A stretch of 64,000 nt of DNA from Burkholderiales bacterium (GTDB lineage Bacteria; Pseudomonadota; Gammaproteobacteria; Burkholderiales; JAEUOS01): positions 1 to 64,000 of the forward strand of contig JAEUOR010000050.1 in the NCBI GenBank assembly GCA_016790635.1, written 5' to 3'. A program made the translations under genes and the position numbers. This document shows, one piece after another, positions 1-9,305 of this stretch; the stretch's first letter is position 1, and each line of letters begins with the position of its first letter. The notes under the pieces were generated by a model that was not told the origin of the DNA, made no database searches, and saw only the letters and a list, made by a program, of their open reading frames with translations.

Positions 1-15
1 CCACCACTCATTCGC

Positions 16-46
16 AGCCCAGCCTTGACCGGCTGGGCTTTTTTTT
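16..46 (+). terminator. Rho-independent terminator
   Basis: A perfect 9-bp stem (AGCCCAGCC, 16-24, with GGCTGGGCT, 31-39) closes a 6-nt loop and runs into eight T residues (39-46). It ends a plus-strand transcript whose gene lies before the window. The window starts with CCA, which could be the 3' end of a tRNA, but this cannot be decided from here. Confidence 0.88.
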
Positions 47-152
47 GCGTGCCGTCCGGCGCGGGACAAATGATCGCAGCAAACGCGGCTACGCCCGCGG
101 GCGATCCGGCCTGACGGCGCCGGTACCGCGTCCGAGCCTGAAGGGATCGACC

Positions 153-1223
153 ATGCGCACCGAGACACTGGCCAGATGGCGGCATGATCACGTCTTCGAC
201 GCCGGCAACGCCGCCGCCGAACGCGGAACCCGCATCGTGATGTGGATCACCGCCGCGGCCATGGTGGTCGAAATCACGGCTGGCTGGTGGTTCAACTCGA
301 TGGCACTCTTAGCCGATGGCTGGCACATGAGTTCGCATGCCGTGGCTATCGGCCTCTCGACGATCGCGTACGCCGCGGCGCGTGGCTACGCGCGCGACCC
401 GCGCTTCGCCTTCGGTACCTGGAAGATCGAGATTCTGGCAGGCTTTGGCAGCGCCATTTTCCTTCTCGGCGTGGCGGCGCTGATGCTGGTCGGCTCGATC
501 GAGCGCCTCATCTGGCCGCAGCCCATCCAATACCGCGAGGCGGTCGTGGTGGCCGCGCTGGGCCTTCTGGTCAACATCGTGTGCGCCCTGATTCTTGGCC
601 GGGCGCATGATCACGGCCACACGCATGACCACGGCCACACGCATGACCACGGCCACTCGCATAACCACGGCCACTCGCATGATCACGCCCATGGCGGGAC
701 CGGAAGGCACGAAGCGCACGAAGCGCACCAGGACCTGAACCTCAAGGCGGCCTACCTGCACGTGATCGCCGACGCCATGACATCGGTGCTTGCGATCGTC
801 GCGCTCGTCGGTGGCTGGTTCTACGGTTGGTCGTGGCTGGATCCGCTGATGGGCATCGTCGGCGCGATCCTGATCGCCTGGTGGGCCAAGGGCCTGCTCA
901 TCGACAGCGCCACGGTGCTGCTCGACCGCGAAATGGACCATCCCGTGGTCGGCGAAATCCGCGAAGTCGTTGAAACCGAACGCGACGGAGTCGACTCCCG
1001 CATCACCGACCTGCACGTCTGGCGTGTCGGCCGGCACGCCTACTCATGCGCGCTGACCGTCGTGACCTCCGATGCGACGCTGACAGCCGACGTCGTGCGC
1101 AAACGACTGTCGATCCACGGCGAAATCGTGCATTCGACCATCGAGATTCACCACCTTCCGGACGAACACGCCGCAGCCGCTGATGCCGACACGCCGGCTC
1201 AAGCAGCCTGCGTCCGAGTGTAG
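153..1223 (+). CDS. dmeF: CDF-family Co/Ni efflux transporter, DmeF type
   Basis: Inner-membrane cation diffusion facilitator expected to export Co(II)/Ni(II) by proton antiport. The N-terminus carries the HDHVF motif (residues 11-15) typical of DmeF, followed by transmembrane segments, the metal-site stretch [11 protein letters not shown] (about 52-62) and a second site HVIADAMTS after the cytoplasmic loop. That loop (about 152-195) is extremely His-rich. The start at 153 is preferred over the frame open from 45 because AAGGGA lies just upstream at 141-146 and it gives the 356-residue family length with HDHVF near the N-terminus. No DmeR/RcnR-type regulator gene is visible next to it. Family assignment is by motif, and metal specificity is inferred. 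Confidence 0.87.
   Translation: MRTETLARWRHDHVFDAGNAAAERGTRIVMWITAAAMVVEITAGWWFNSMALLADGWHMSSHAVAIGLSTIAYAAARGYARDPRFAFGTWKIEILAGFGSAIFLLGVAALMLVGSIERLIWPQPIQYREAVVVAALGLLVNIVCALILGRAHDHGHTHDHGHTHDHGHSHNHGHSHDHAHGGTGRHEAHEAHQDLNLKAAYLHVIADAMTSVLAIVALVGGWFYGWSWLDPLMGIVGAILIAWWAKGLLIDSATVLLDREMDHPVVGEIREVVETERDGVDSRITDLHVWRVGRHAYSCALTVVTSDATLTADVVRKRLSIHGEIVHSTIEIHHLPDEHAAAADADTPAQAACVRV
606..692 (+). repeat. 18-bp tandem repeat encoding the His-rich loop of DmeF
   Basis: Nearly five copies of an 18-bp unit (consensus CATGACCACGGCCACACG) lie head to tail inside dmeF. Each encodes about six residues of the form H-D-H-G-H-T/S. Copies 1-4 differ by one to three bases and the fifth is degenerate. 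The unit is a multiple of three, so copy-number changes would keep the frame. Confidence 0.9.
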
Positions 1224-1230
1224 GAGTGCC

Positions 1231-2256
1231 ATGAATCCCCGCCTGCATGCCCTGATCACTGCCCTGCCCAAGGCCGAGTTGCACGTTCATATCGAAGGCA
1301 CGCTGGAGCCCGAGTTGATCTTCGCGCTCGCCCGGCGCAACGGCCTGTCCTTGCCCTACCCGGACATCGACACGCTGCGCGCGGCCTACGCGTTCACCGA
1401 CCTGCAGAGTTTCCTCGACATCTACTATGCCGGCGCGGCGGTGCTCAGGACGGCGCAAGACTTCGAAGACATGGCCTGGGCCTATCTCCAGCGCGCCAAG
1501 GCAGACAATGTGGTGCACGCCGAGATCTTTTTTGATCCGCAGACCCATACGGTACGCGGAGTGCCGATGGCGACCATCTTCGACGGACTCGCCCGCGCTC
1601 GGCGCCGGGCGCGCGACGAATTGGGCCTCTCGACGCAGTTGATCATGTGCTTCCTGCGCCACCTCAGTGAAGAAGAAGCGTTCGCGACGCTCGAGGATTC
1701 GCTGCCCCATCGCGCACACTTCATTGGCGTCGGGCTGGACAGCGGCGAGCGCGGTAACCCGCCGGAAAAGTTCGCGCGCGTCTTCGCACGTTGCCGCGAA
1801 CTCGGACTGCGCGTGGTCGCGCATGCCGGCGAAGAGGGGCCGCCCGCCTACATCGCCAGCGCATTAGACCTGCTGAAAGCCGAGCGCATCGACCATGGCG
1901 TGCGTGCCATCGAGGATGACGCCCTGCTGGCGCGCCTGGCGGCGCAACGCACACCGCTGACGGTGTGTCCGCTTTCCAACGTGAAGCTGCGTGTATTCGA
2001 CACCATGGCCGACCACACCTTGCCGCGACTGCTGCGTGCGGGACTCCGCGCTACGATCAACAGCGACGACCCGGCCTATTTCGGCGGCTACATCAATCGC
2101 AATTTCATCGAAACCTTCGCAGCCTTGCCGGAATTGACGTGCGAGGATGCGATCACGCTCGCCCGCAACAGTTTCGACGCCAGTTTTGCAGATGACGCCC
2201 AGAAGACGCGCTGGCATGCTGAATTGGACGCGGTCGTCGCGCGTCATCCGCTTTGA
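1231..2256 (+). CDS. adenosine deaminase family protein, probably adenine deaminase type
   Basis: Zinc-dependent purine deaminase of 341 residues. Visible family signatures are the metal ligands HVH (H18, H20) near the N-terminus, AHAGEE around H198 with the catalytic Glu, DHGVRA, and [11 protein letters not shown] starting at N277. The [11 protein letters not shown] form and the [12 protein letters not shown] stretch resemble the bacterial branch shown to deaminate adenine rather than adenosine (Pseudomonas PA0148 type), so adenine to hypoxanthine in purine salvage is the more likely reaction. The start is supported by AGGAG at 1222-1226, seven bases after the dmeF stop, so it may be cotranscribed with dmeF. 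Substrate is inferred. Confidence 0.88.
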   Translation: MNPRLHALITALPKAELHVHIEGTLEPELIFALARRNGLSLPYPDIDTLRAAYAFTDLQSFLDIYYAGAAVLRTAQDFEDMAWAYLQRAKADNVVHAEIFFDPQTHTVRGVPMATIFDGLARARRRARDELGLSTQLIMCFLRHLSEEEAFATLEDSLPHRAHFIGVGLDSGERGNPPEKFARVFARCRELGLRVVAHAGEEGPPAYIASALDLLKAERIDHGVRAIEDDALLARLAAQRTPLTVCPLSNVKLRVFDTMADHTLPRLLRAGLRATINSDDPAYFGGYINRNFIETFAALPELTCEDAITLARNSFDASFADDAQKTRWHAELDAVVARHPL

Positions 2257-2302
2257 GCCGGCGGGTTATCCTTGCAGGCCTCCTGATTCAAACTGTTTTG
2301 TC

Positions 2303-3286
2303 ATGCGCATCGCGTGTCACCGGCGGTCCTTCGTCTCGAAGCTTGTTGCGTCCGGCATCCTGGTGCTGGGTCTCGCCGGCCTTGCCTCGGCGCAGGATTA
2401 CCCCGCGCGACCGATACAACTCATCATCCCCTTCGCCGCAGGGGGCGGATTCGACCAGACCTCGCGCAATTTCGCCCAGGCGCTGGGCGAAGTCCTGCGC
2501 CAGCCGCTGGCAGCCATCAACGTCGATGGCGCCACCGGGGCCATCGGGCTTACGCGCCTGGCGGCCGCCGCTCCGGATGGCTATACCCTGGGCATGTCCC
2601 CGGCAGTGTCGATGACCAGCGAACCCCATCGCAACCGCAACCTCACCTATGGGCTGGAATCCTTCCGACCGGTGTGCCAAGTGTTCGACAACATCTTCGC
2701 GCTGGCGGTCCCGCGCGACTCGACCTATCGCAACCTGGCCGATCTGATCGCCGACGCCCGGCGCAACCCCGGGAAAGTGTCCTACGGCACGGCCGGCATC
2801 GGCTCGATACCGCATCTGGCGATCGCGGATCTCGAGGTCGCTGCCGGCATCGAACTCCTGCATGTCCCTTATCGCGGCGATGGGCCGATGCAGGTGGACC
2901 TGCTGCAGGGACGGGTCGGATTCGGCGGTGTGTTGCCCTCCTCCTTCATCGCCCAGGTCCGGGCCGGCAATCTGCGGCTTCTGGCCGTCCTGCCCGAACA
3001 GCGTCACCCGTCGTTTCCAGAGATTCCGACCTTAACGGAATCTGGCTTTCCGGTGGTCCAGTTGAGTTTTGGCGGGCTGCTGGCCCCGGCCCGCACTCCG
3101 GCGGCGATCATCGCAATGCTGGAAGCAGCCTGTGAAAAGGCCGTTCACTCGCCGGCCATGCGCACCTGGGCCGCCGGGGCCAACCAGGTGCTCAACTACG
3201 CCAACGGCCAGGGCTTCAGTGCGCGTCTGGCGCGTGACAGCGCCGCCAAGGCGGCCACCCTCAAGCGCCTGAAGCTGGCCGAATGA
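2303..3286 (+). CDS. Bug/TctC-family periplasmic substrate-binding protein (tcu-linked)
   Basis: Secreted solute receptor of 327 residues. An N-terminal signal peptide ending about ASA-Q (residue 30) is followed by the Bug hallmark DYPARPIQLIIPFAAGGGFD and a second motif, ATGAIGLTRLAAAAPDGYT. Bug proteins bind small carboxylates and feed TctAB permeases or signalling systems. The stop overlaps the start of tcuA (ATGA), so the bound ligand is probably the tricarballylate- or citrate-like substrate of TcuA. The start at 2303 was chosen because it places the signal peptide at the N-terminus; the Shine-Dalgarno sequence is weak. No tctA/tctB gene is nearby. Confidence 0.9.
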   Translation: MRIACHRRSFVSKLVASGILVLGLAGLASAQDYPARPIQLIIPFAAGGGFDQTSRNFAQALGEVLRQPLAAINVDGATGAIGLTRLAAAAPDGYTLGMSPAVSMTSEPHRNRNLTYGLESFRPVCQVFDNIFALAVPRDSTYRNLADLIADARRNPGKVSYGTAGIGSIPHLAIADLEVAAGIELLHVPYRGDGPMQVDLLQGRVGFGGVLPSSFIAQVRAGNLRLLAVLPEQRHPSFPEIPTLTESGFPVVQLSFGGLLAPARTPAAIIAMLEAACEKAVHSPAMRTWAAGANQVLNYANGQGFSARLARDSAAKAATLKRLKLAE

Positions 3287-4698
3287 TCGACAAAACAGGG
3301 AAAGTGGATGTGCTGGTCATCGGTGGCGGCAACGCCGCGCTGTGCGCTGCGCTGATGGCGCGTGAAGCCGGTGCCACGGTACGCCTGCTCGAAGCCTCGC
3401 CCAAGGACTGGCGCGGCGGCAACTCGCAACACACGCGCAACATCCGCTGCATGCACGATGCGCCGCAGGATGTCCTGACCGAGTCCTATCCCGAGGAGGA
3501 ATTCTGGCAAGACCTCTACAAGGTCACCGGCGGTGTGACCGACGAGGACTTGGCACGCATGGTGATACGCCATTCCGCCTCCTGCCGCACCTGGATGAGA
3601 AAGCACGGCGTGCATTTCCAGCCTTCGCTTTCGGGCACCCTGCACCTGTCGCGCACCAATGCCTTCTTCATGGGTGGCGGCAAGGCGCTCGTCAACGCCT
3701 ACTACCGCAGCGCGGAGCGACTCGGGGTCGCCATTGAATACGACGCTCCGGTCGAATCGCTGGAACTCGACGGAGGACGCTTCGTCGCCGCGATCAGCGG
3801 CGGCCGGCGCATCGAGGCGCGCGCCTGCGTGCTGGCGTGCGGCGGGTTCGAATCGAACCGCGAGTGGCTGCGCGAATCCTGGGGGCAGAACGATCTTGGC
3901 GAGTGGCCAGGGGACAACTTCCTGATCCGCGGCACGCGCTTCAACACAGGCACCCTGCTTCGCTTCATGATGGGCTGCGGCGCGGACATCATCGGCGACC
4001 CGTCGCAGTCGCACTGCGTCGCCATCGACGCGCGCGCACCGCTTTACGACGGCGGTATCTGCACGCGCATCGACTGCGTCTCGCTGGGGATCGTCGTCAA
4101 TCGCCAGGCGCGGCGCTTCTACGACGAGGGCGAGGACTTCTGGCCCAAGCGCTACGCCATCTGGGGGCGGCTGGTCGCGCAGCAGCCCGGGCAGATCGCC
4201 TATTCGGTCATCGACGCCAAGGCCGTCGGACGCTTCATGCCGCCGGTGTTCCCGGGCATCGTCGCGCCGACCCTGGAGGAACTGGCAGTCAAACTCCAAC
4301 TCTCTCCCGAGACGTTCACGCGCACCGTTGCGGACTACAACGCCGCCTGCCGCCCGGGGACCTTTGATCACACCATGCTGGACGACTGTGCCACGCAAGG
4401 CCTCACGCCGCCCAAGACCCACTGGGCCTTGCCGCTCGACACGCCTCCCTTCACCGCCTACCCGGTGCGCCCCGGGATCACCTTCACGTACCTGGGGCTC
4501 AAGGTGGACGCGCAGGCCGCAGTGCATTTCGGCGGCCGACCCAGCGCCAACCTCTTTGCCGCGGGCGAGATCATGGCAGGCAACGTGCTCGGACGCGGCT
4601 ATACCGCCGGGGTGGGCATGACCATCGGCACGGCGTTCGGTCGCATCGCCGGCGCGCGCGCCGCCGCCAGCATCGGGAAACTCCATGCCGCCGCTTGA
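3283..4698 (+). CDS. tcuA: FAD-dependent tricarballylate dehydrogenase TcuA
   Basis: Flavoprotein of 471 residues expected to oxidise tricarballylate to cis-aconitate. It opens with the dinucleotide-binding fingerprint [15 protein letters not shown] (about residues 9-23) and the conserved E of RLLEAS, and carries the fumarate reductase-type stretches [10 protein letters not shown] and [14 protein letters not shown]. The C-terminus has [15 protein letters not shown], which closes the FAD site in this family. The ATG overlaps the stop of the Bug gene and the 3' end overlaps tcuB by 14 bp, giving an operon of receptor, dehydrogenase and electron-transfer protein. The transporter gene tcuC known from Salmonella is absent. 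Assignment rests on family resemblance plus the adjacent TcuB. Confidence 0.88.
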   Translation: MIDKTGKVDVLVIGGGNAALCAALMAREAGATVRLLEASPKDWRGGNSQHTRNIRCMHDAPQDVLTESYPEEEFWQDLYKVTGGVTDEDLARMVIRHSASCRTWMRKHGVHFQPSLSGTLHLSRTNAFFMGGGKALVNAYYRSAERLGVAIEYDAPVESLELDGGRFVAAISGGRRIEARACVLACGGFESNREWLRESWGQNDLGEWPGDNFLIRGTRFNTGTLLRFMMGCGADIIGDPSQSHCVAIDARAPLYDGGICTRIDCVSLGIVVNRQARRFYDEGEDFWPKRYAIWGRLVAQQPGQIAYSVIDAKAVGRFMPPVFPGIVAPTLEELAVKLQLSPETFTRTVADYNAACRPGTFDHTMLDDCATQGLTPPKTHWALPLDTPPFTAYPVRPGITFTYLGLKVDAQAAVHFGGRPSANLFAAGEIMAGNVLGRGYTAGVGMTIGTAFGRIAGARAAASIGKLHAAA

Positions 4699-5833
4699 GG
4701 CTCTGACGCGGGAAGCCGCGCGCCTGGCCGGTGCCACGCCCGCCGAGGCCGAAGCCGACCGCATGCTCACCATCTGCAACGCCTGCCGGTATTGCGAGGG
4801 TTTTTGCGCGGTCTTTCCGGCCATGACCCGGCGCCTCACCTTTCCGCGCGCCGACATTCACTACCTGGCCAACCTGTGCCACAACTGCGGTGCCTGCCTG
4901 TTCGCCTGCCAGTACGCGCCACCGCATGAGTTCGCAGTGGCGATTCCCCAGGCACTTTCCCGCGTCCGCACAGAAACCTGGAGCGCCTATGCCTGGCCGG
5001 GCGCGCTCGGCGCCCTGTACCGCCGCGCCGGATTGACCATCGCCCTGGCACTGGGCCTGGGCCTGGCCCTGTTCCTGGTCCTGGCGGTGGCCTTGAATGG
5101 AGCGCTCATCCACGCCCCCATGCAGGGCAATTTCTACGCGGTCTTTCCGCACGGGCTCCTGGTCGGCATCTTCGCGCCGGTTTTCGGGTTCGCCTGCCTG
5201 GCGCTGGCCGTCGGCGCGGTTCGCTTCTGGCGCCTGGACGCGCCCGGGGCCATCGGCGGGGCGGCGCTTGCCGAAGCGACACACGCGGCCCTCACCCTCA
5301 AGTACCTGGACGGCGGCCACGGCTTGGGCTGCAACGAGGATGACGACCGCTTCACGCGCGCACGACGCCATGCCCACCATCTGACCTTTTACGGGTTCCT
5401 GCTGTGCTTCGCCTCGACCAGCGTGGCCACGCTCTACCACTATGGGTTCGGCTGGCAGGCGCCCTACGCGCTCACCAGCCTGCCGGTGCTGCTGGGCACG
5501 CTTGGCGGGGTCGGCTTGTTGATCGGCCCTGCGGGACTGTGGTGGCTCAATCGTCGTCGCCATCCGCTCAAGGCCGCCCCGGAGCAGTCCGCACTCGACA
5601 TGGGGTTCATCGCCCTGCTCTTCCTGGTCAGCCTGACCGGCCTCCTGCTGCTGGCCTTGCGCGATACCGGCGCCATGGCGCTTTTCCTGGCCATCCACCT
5701 GGGTTTCGTGCTGGCATTCTTCCTCACCATGCCCTACGGCAAGTTCGCGCACGGCCTGTATCGTGGCGTGGCGCTCCTCAAATGGGCGGTCGAAAAACGC
5801 CTGCCCAGTCGCCTGCGCCTGAAGAGCGACTGA
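4685..5833 (+). CDS. tcuB: tricarballylate utilization 4Fe-4S membrane protein TcuB
   Basis: Membrane electron-transfer partner that reoxidises TcuA. The N-terminal half shows two ferredoxin-like clusters, C31-x2-C34-x2-C37-x3-C41 and C65-x2-C68-x2-C71-x3-C75, matching two 4Fe-4S centres. The rest is hydrophobic, with about six membrane segments from near residue 115, including a Leu/Ala-rich first helix. At 382 residues it has the usual TcuB length. It overlaps tcuA by 14 bp and is the last gene of the tcu operon; 79 bp separate it from the next gene. Electrons are presumably passed to quinone, as inferred for the family. Confidence 0.9.
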   Translation: MPPLEALTREAARLAGATPAEAEADRMLTICNACRYCEGFCAVFPAMTRRLTFPRADIHYLANLCHNCGACLFACQYAPPHEFAVAIPQALSRVRTETWSAYAWPGALGALYRRAGLTIALALGLGLALFLVLAVALNGALIHAPMQGNFYAVFPHGLLVGIFAPVFGFACLALAVGAVRFWRLDAPGAIGGAALAEATHAALTLKYLDGGHGLGCNEDDDRFTRARRHAHHLTFYGFLLCFASTSVATLYHYGFGWQAPYALTSLPVLLGTLGGVGLLIGPAGLWWLNRRRHPLKAAPEQSALDMGFIALLFLVSLTGLLLLALRDTGAMALFLAIHLGFVLAFFLTMPYGKFAHGLYRGVALLKWAVEKRLPSRLRLKSD

Positions 5834-5912
5834 GCGCCGAGGGCAAGCCATTGACCGGCCTTGTATATTTCCCGCCCGGGCGCTGCCATTCTCACTCGAC
5901 GGAACGACTCCA

Positions 5913-6893
5913 ATGAAAACCCGTATCACCGAACTCTTCGGCATCCAACACCCCATCATCCAGGGCGGCATGCACTTTGTCGGCTTCGCCGAACTGGCGG
6001 CGGCCGTCTCCAACGCCGGCGGCCTGGGCATCATCACCGGGCTCACGCAAAAGACCCCGGAACTCTTAGCGCGCGAAATCCGCAAGTGCCGCGACTTGAC
6101 CGACAAACCCTTCGGCGTCAACCTAACGTTCCTGCCCACGGTCACCTCGCCCGACTATCCCGGCTACATCCGCGCGATCATCGACGGCGGCGTGCGCATC
6201 GTCGAGACCGCCGGCAACAACCCGCAGAAGTGGCTGCCCGGCCTGCACGAGGCGGGCGTCAAGGTGATCCACAAGTGCACCTCGGTGCGTCATTCCCTCA
6301 AGGCGGAATCGATCGGCTGCGACGCGGTCAGCGTCGACGGCTTCGAATGCGGCGGCCATCCGGGCGAGGACGACATACCCAACTTCATCCTGCTGCCGCG
6401 CGCGGCCGAGGAACTCAAGATTCCCTTTGTCGCCTCCGGCGGCATGGCCGACGGCCGCTCGCTGGTCGCGGCGCTGTCGCTCGGTGCAGAAGGCATGAAC
6501 ATGGGCACGCGCTTCATTGCGACCAAGGAGGCGCCCGTGCACGACAACGTCAAGGCCGCGATCGTCGCCGCCAGTGAACTCGACACGCGGCTGGTCATGC
6601 GCCCGCTGCGCAACACCGAACGCGTGCTCAAGAACGCCGCCGTGGAACGCTTGCTGGAAAAGGAAAAGACGCTCGGCGCCGGACTGAAGTTCGAGCACAT
6701 CATCGAGGAAGTGGCCGGCGTCTACCCGAAGATCATGCTGGAAGGCGCGATGGACGCCGGTGCATGGTCGTGCGGCATGGTCGCCGGGCTGATCCACGAC
6801 GTGCCGACGTGCAAGGAACTGATCGACCGCATCATGGCCGAGGCGGAAGCCATCATCGGCAAGCGCCTGGCCGGCATGACTTCCCGCGCCTGA
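5913..6893 (+). CDS. nitronate monooxygenase / 2-nitropropane dioxygenase-like flavoprotein
   Basis: FMN-dependent TIM-barrel enzyme of 326 residues. It has the family start TRITELFGIQHPIIQGGM, the glycine-rich SNAGGLGIITG, FGVNLTF, the GGHPGEDD stretch with the catalytic-type His at about residue 149, and the phosphate-binding ASGGMADGRSLVAALSLGAEGMNMGTRF region, given here only in part. Members oxidise alkyl nitronates or act as NAD(P)H:quinone reductases or enoyl reductases, so the true reaction here is open. It is first in a run of five plus-strand genes, 28 bp before the P450 gene, which suggests a role in that catabolic operon rather than nitronate detoxification. Confidence 0.87.
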   Translation: MKTRITELFGIQHPIIQGGMHFVGFAELAAAVSNAGGLGIITGLTQKTPELLAREIRKCRDLTDKPFGVNLTFLPTVTSPDYPGYIRAIIDGGVRIVETAGNNPQKWLPGLHEAGVKVIHKCTSVRHSLKAESIGCDAVSVDGFECGGHPGEDDIPNFILLPRAAEELKIPFVASGGMADGRSLVAALSLGAEGMNMGTRFIATKEAPVHDNVKAAIVAASELDTRLVMRPLRNTERVLKNAAVERLLEKEKTLGAGLKFEHIIEEVAGVYPKIMLEGAMDAGAWSCGMVAGLIHDVPTCKELIDRIMAEAEAIIGKRLAGMTSRA

Positions 6894-6921
6894 CGCGTCG
6901 CGGGCAGGGAGCGGAGGCTCC

Positions 6922-8124
6922 ATGGCAGAGCAATTCGTCCTCGCGCAGGCCGACCACGCCTTCGCGCTTGACCCCTATCCGACCTATCGACGCCTGCGTG
7001 ACACCGCACCGGTCTGTCGCCAGCCGGATGGCTCGGTCTTCCTGTCCCGCTACGAGGATGTGCGCCGGGTCATCACCGATGCCGACGGTTTCTCCTCCGA
7101 TAAGAAGGTCGACTTCCTGCCCAAGTTCGGCACCAGTCCGCTCTACGAACACCACACCACCTCGCTGGTATTCAACGACCCGCCCTATCACACACGGGTG
7201 CGACGCATGCTGGGACCGTTCTTCACCGCGCAGGCGATGCGCCGCATGGAAGCCTCAGTCGCGGCCAATGTCGATGCGCTTCTCGGCGTCGCCGCCGAGA
7301 AGCGCGTCATCGACGTCATGAGCGAATTCGCGTTGCCGATCCCTCTGAACCTGGTCTGCGACCTGCTCGGCGTGCCGCGCGAGGAGCGCGAGCCGTTGCG
7401 CCGCTGGGCTGCGCTGATCCTGGGCGGCCTCGAGCCGGTGCGGACACCGGCCGAGCTGGCGGAGGGCCATGCCGCGGTCCTCGAATTCAAGGCCTATCTC
7501 AAGGAACTGATCGCCGCCAAGCGCCGCCAGCGCGCGCCCGCCGACCCCGACGTCCTCGACGCGTTGATCGCGGACCATGAGCGGGGCGACGGACTGACGA
7601 TCGACGAAATCGTCCACAACTGCATCTTCATGCTCAACGCGGGGCACGACACCACTACCAGTTTCATCACCAACGGCATCGACCTGCTGCTGCGCTTCCC
7701 GCAGCAGCGCGCGCGCCTCATCGCCGATCCTTCCCTCATGCGCACCGCGATCGAGGAAATGCTGCGCTACGAAAGCCCCCTGCAGATCGGCAACCGCAAG
7801 GCGCGCAACGACTGCGAGATCGGCGGCGAGAAGATCGCCGCCGGCACCTTCCTGCACCTCGGCATCGGCGCGGCCGACCATGACGAGCGCCAGTTTCCCG
7901 ACCCCGAGTCCTTTGACATCGCCCGCGACCCCAATCGCCACCTCGCGTTCGGGCACGGCATCCACTTCTGCGCCGGCAATGCCGTGGCGCGCATGGAGGC
8001 TTCGGTGGCCTTTCGCCGGCTCCTCGCGCGCTTTCCTGGCTTCGAACGCGCCGGCGCGACCGTGCGCCCGCCGCGTTGGCGCTTTCGCGTGATTGATGAA
8101 CTGAAAGTCGACTTGCGTCCATGA
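6922..8124 (+). CDS. cytochrome P450
   Basis: Soluble bacterial P450 of 400 residues. The oxygen-activation helix has AGHDTT (about 240-245), the ExxR pair is in EEMLRYES (about 278-285), and the heme loop FGHGIHFCAG (343-352) carries the thiolate ligand C350. A CYP would hydroxylate a hydrophobic substrate using separate ferredoxin and reductase partners, which are not encoded in this operon. GGGAGCGGAGG at 6907-6917 is a good ribosome binding site for the 6922 start. The stop overlaps the next gene (ATGA), so it is translationally coupled to the CoA-transferase. Substrate unknown. Confidence 0.95.
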   Translation: MAEQFVLAQADHAFALDPYPTYRRLRDTAPVCRQPDGSVFLSRYEDVRRVITDADGFSSDKKVDFLPKFGTSPLYEHHTTSLVFNDPPYHTRVRRMLGPFFTAQAMRRMEASVAANVDALLGVAAEKRVIDVMSEFALPIPLNLVCDLLGVPREEREPLRRWAALILGGLEPVRTPAELAEGHAAVLEFKAYLKELIAAKRRQRAPADPDVLDALIADHERGDGLTIDEIVHNCIFMLNAGHDTTTSFITNGIDLLLRFPQQRARLIADPSLMRTAIEEMLRYESPLQIGNRKARNDCEIGGEKIAAGTFLHLGIGAADHDERQFPDPESFDIARDPNRHLAFGHGIHFCAGNAVARMEASVAFRRLLARFPGFERAGATVRPPRWRFRVIDELKVDLRP

Positions 8125-9305
8125 CCGATGCCTCGAAGGCCACCGGCCCGCTGGCCGGCGTTCGCATCCTCGACATGACCGCGGTCGGCATGGGCCCCTG
8201 GGCGACACAGATCCTGGGCGACATGGGCGCGGATGTGATCAAGGTCGAGTCGCCCGATGGCGACATCTTTCGCCACGTCACACCCCAGCGTCACGCGGGG
8301 ATGAGTCACGCCTTTCTCAACCTCAACCGCAACAAGCGCTCGATCGTGCTCGATGCACGGGAGCCGGAAGACCGGGCATCCCTGCTGGCCCTGGTGGCGC
8401 TTGCGGATGTGTTCATTTCCAACCTGCGTCCGGCCTCGCTCAAGCGGCTGGGACTGGATTTCGCGACCCTGGCCGCCGAACATCCGCGCCTCATCTACTG
8501 TGGCTGCTACGGCTACTCGGAGTCCGGCCCGTACGCGGGGCGTGCCGCGGTGGACGACACCATCCAGGCGGCCAGCGGCATGGCGCATTTCCAGGGGGGC
8601 GAGAGCGGAACGCCCGCGTATGTGCGCAGCGTGGCGGCCGACAAGATCGCGGCCCTGTGGGTGTCGCAGGCGATCGGCTTCGCGCTCTATGCGCGCGAGA
8701 AAAGCGGGCGTGGCCAGGCGATCGAGGTACCGATGTTCGAGTCTGTCACCGCGTTCATGATGGTCGAGCACCTGGCCGGGCGCGCCTTCGACCCTGCGGT
8801 CGGCCCGGCCGGCTACGCCCGCGTGGCCACTTCGGCGCGCAAGCCCTTTCGCACCCGCGACGGGCACCTGGCGCTGGTGCCGTACACCGATGCCCAGTGG
8901 CGGCGCTTCTTTGCCCTGATCGGCACGCCCGAAGTGCTGGCGGACCCGCGCTTCGCCGATGTGACCGCGCGCAGCCAGCACATCCCCGAGCTCTACGCGA
9001 TGATCGAGGCGACGCTGGTCACACGCAGCACCGCCGAGTGGGTGGCAGTGTTCGCTGCCGCCGACATCCCCTTCGCGCCGGTCAACGATGTCGACGCGCT
9101 GCTGGCCGATCCGCACCTGCAGGCGACCGGCTTCTGGCAGCGCGACACGCACCCGACCGAAGGCGGCATCGTCACACCGGGCATCCCGCTCCACTTTTCG
9201 GCGACGCCGGGCAATGTGCGCCGTCTGGCGCCCAACCTCGGCGAGCACACCGCCGAAGTACTGGCCGAGATTGGCCGCCCGCACGCCCCCAGGGAGAAAT
9301 CATGA
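8121..9305 (+). CDS. CaiB/BaiF-family (class III) CoA-transferase
   Basis: Enzyme of 394 residues that moves CoA between carboxylic acids. The N-terminus has GPLAGVRILDMTAVGMGPW and the family stretch LGDMGADVIKVESPDGD; LNLNRNKRSIVLD follows. The likely covalent Asp lies in AAVDDTIQAASG near residue 147. The 3' half has FAPVNDVDALLADPHL and a closing PNLGEHTAEVL segment. It starts inside the stop of the P450 gene and ends inside the start of the Bug gene (both ATGA). It probably activates the acid taken up or produced by the operon, so that degradation can proceed as the CoA thioester. Confidence 0.93.
   Translation: MTDASKATGPLAGVRILDMTAVGMGPWATQILGDMGADVIKVESPDGDIFRHVTPQRHAGMSHAFLNLNRNKRSIVLDAREPEDRASLLALVALADVFISNLRPASLKRLGLDFATLAAEHPRLIYCGCYGYSESGPYAGRAAVDDTIQAASGMAHFQGGESGTPAYVRSVAADKIAALWVSQAIGFALYAREKSGRGQAIEVPMFESVTAFMMVEHLAGRAFDPAVGPAGYARVATSARKPFRTRDGHLALVPYTDAQWRRFFALIGTPEVLADPRFADVTARSQHIPELYAMIEATLVTRSTAEWVAVFAAADIPFAPVNDVDALLADPHLQATGFWQRDTHPTEGGIVTPGIPLHFSATPGNVRRLAPNLGEHTAEVLAEIGRPHAPREKS

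Noticed and set aside
45..152. N-terminal extension of DmeF from an upstream start
   Set aside because: The extra residues are Arg-rich with no family match, start inside the terminator tail, and ATG at 153 has a ribosome binding site.
606..692. Possible CRISPR or satellite array
   Set aside because: Units are 18 bp without spacers and code for a His-rich loop in frame within dmeF.
5851..5869. TTGACC followed by TATATT upstream of the nitronate monooxygenase gene
   Set aside because: The spacing of 7 bases is far too short for a sigma-70 promoter.
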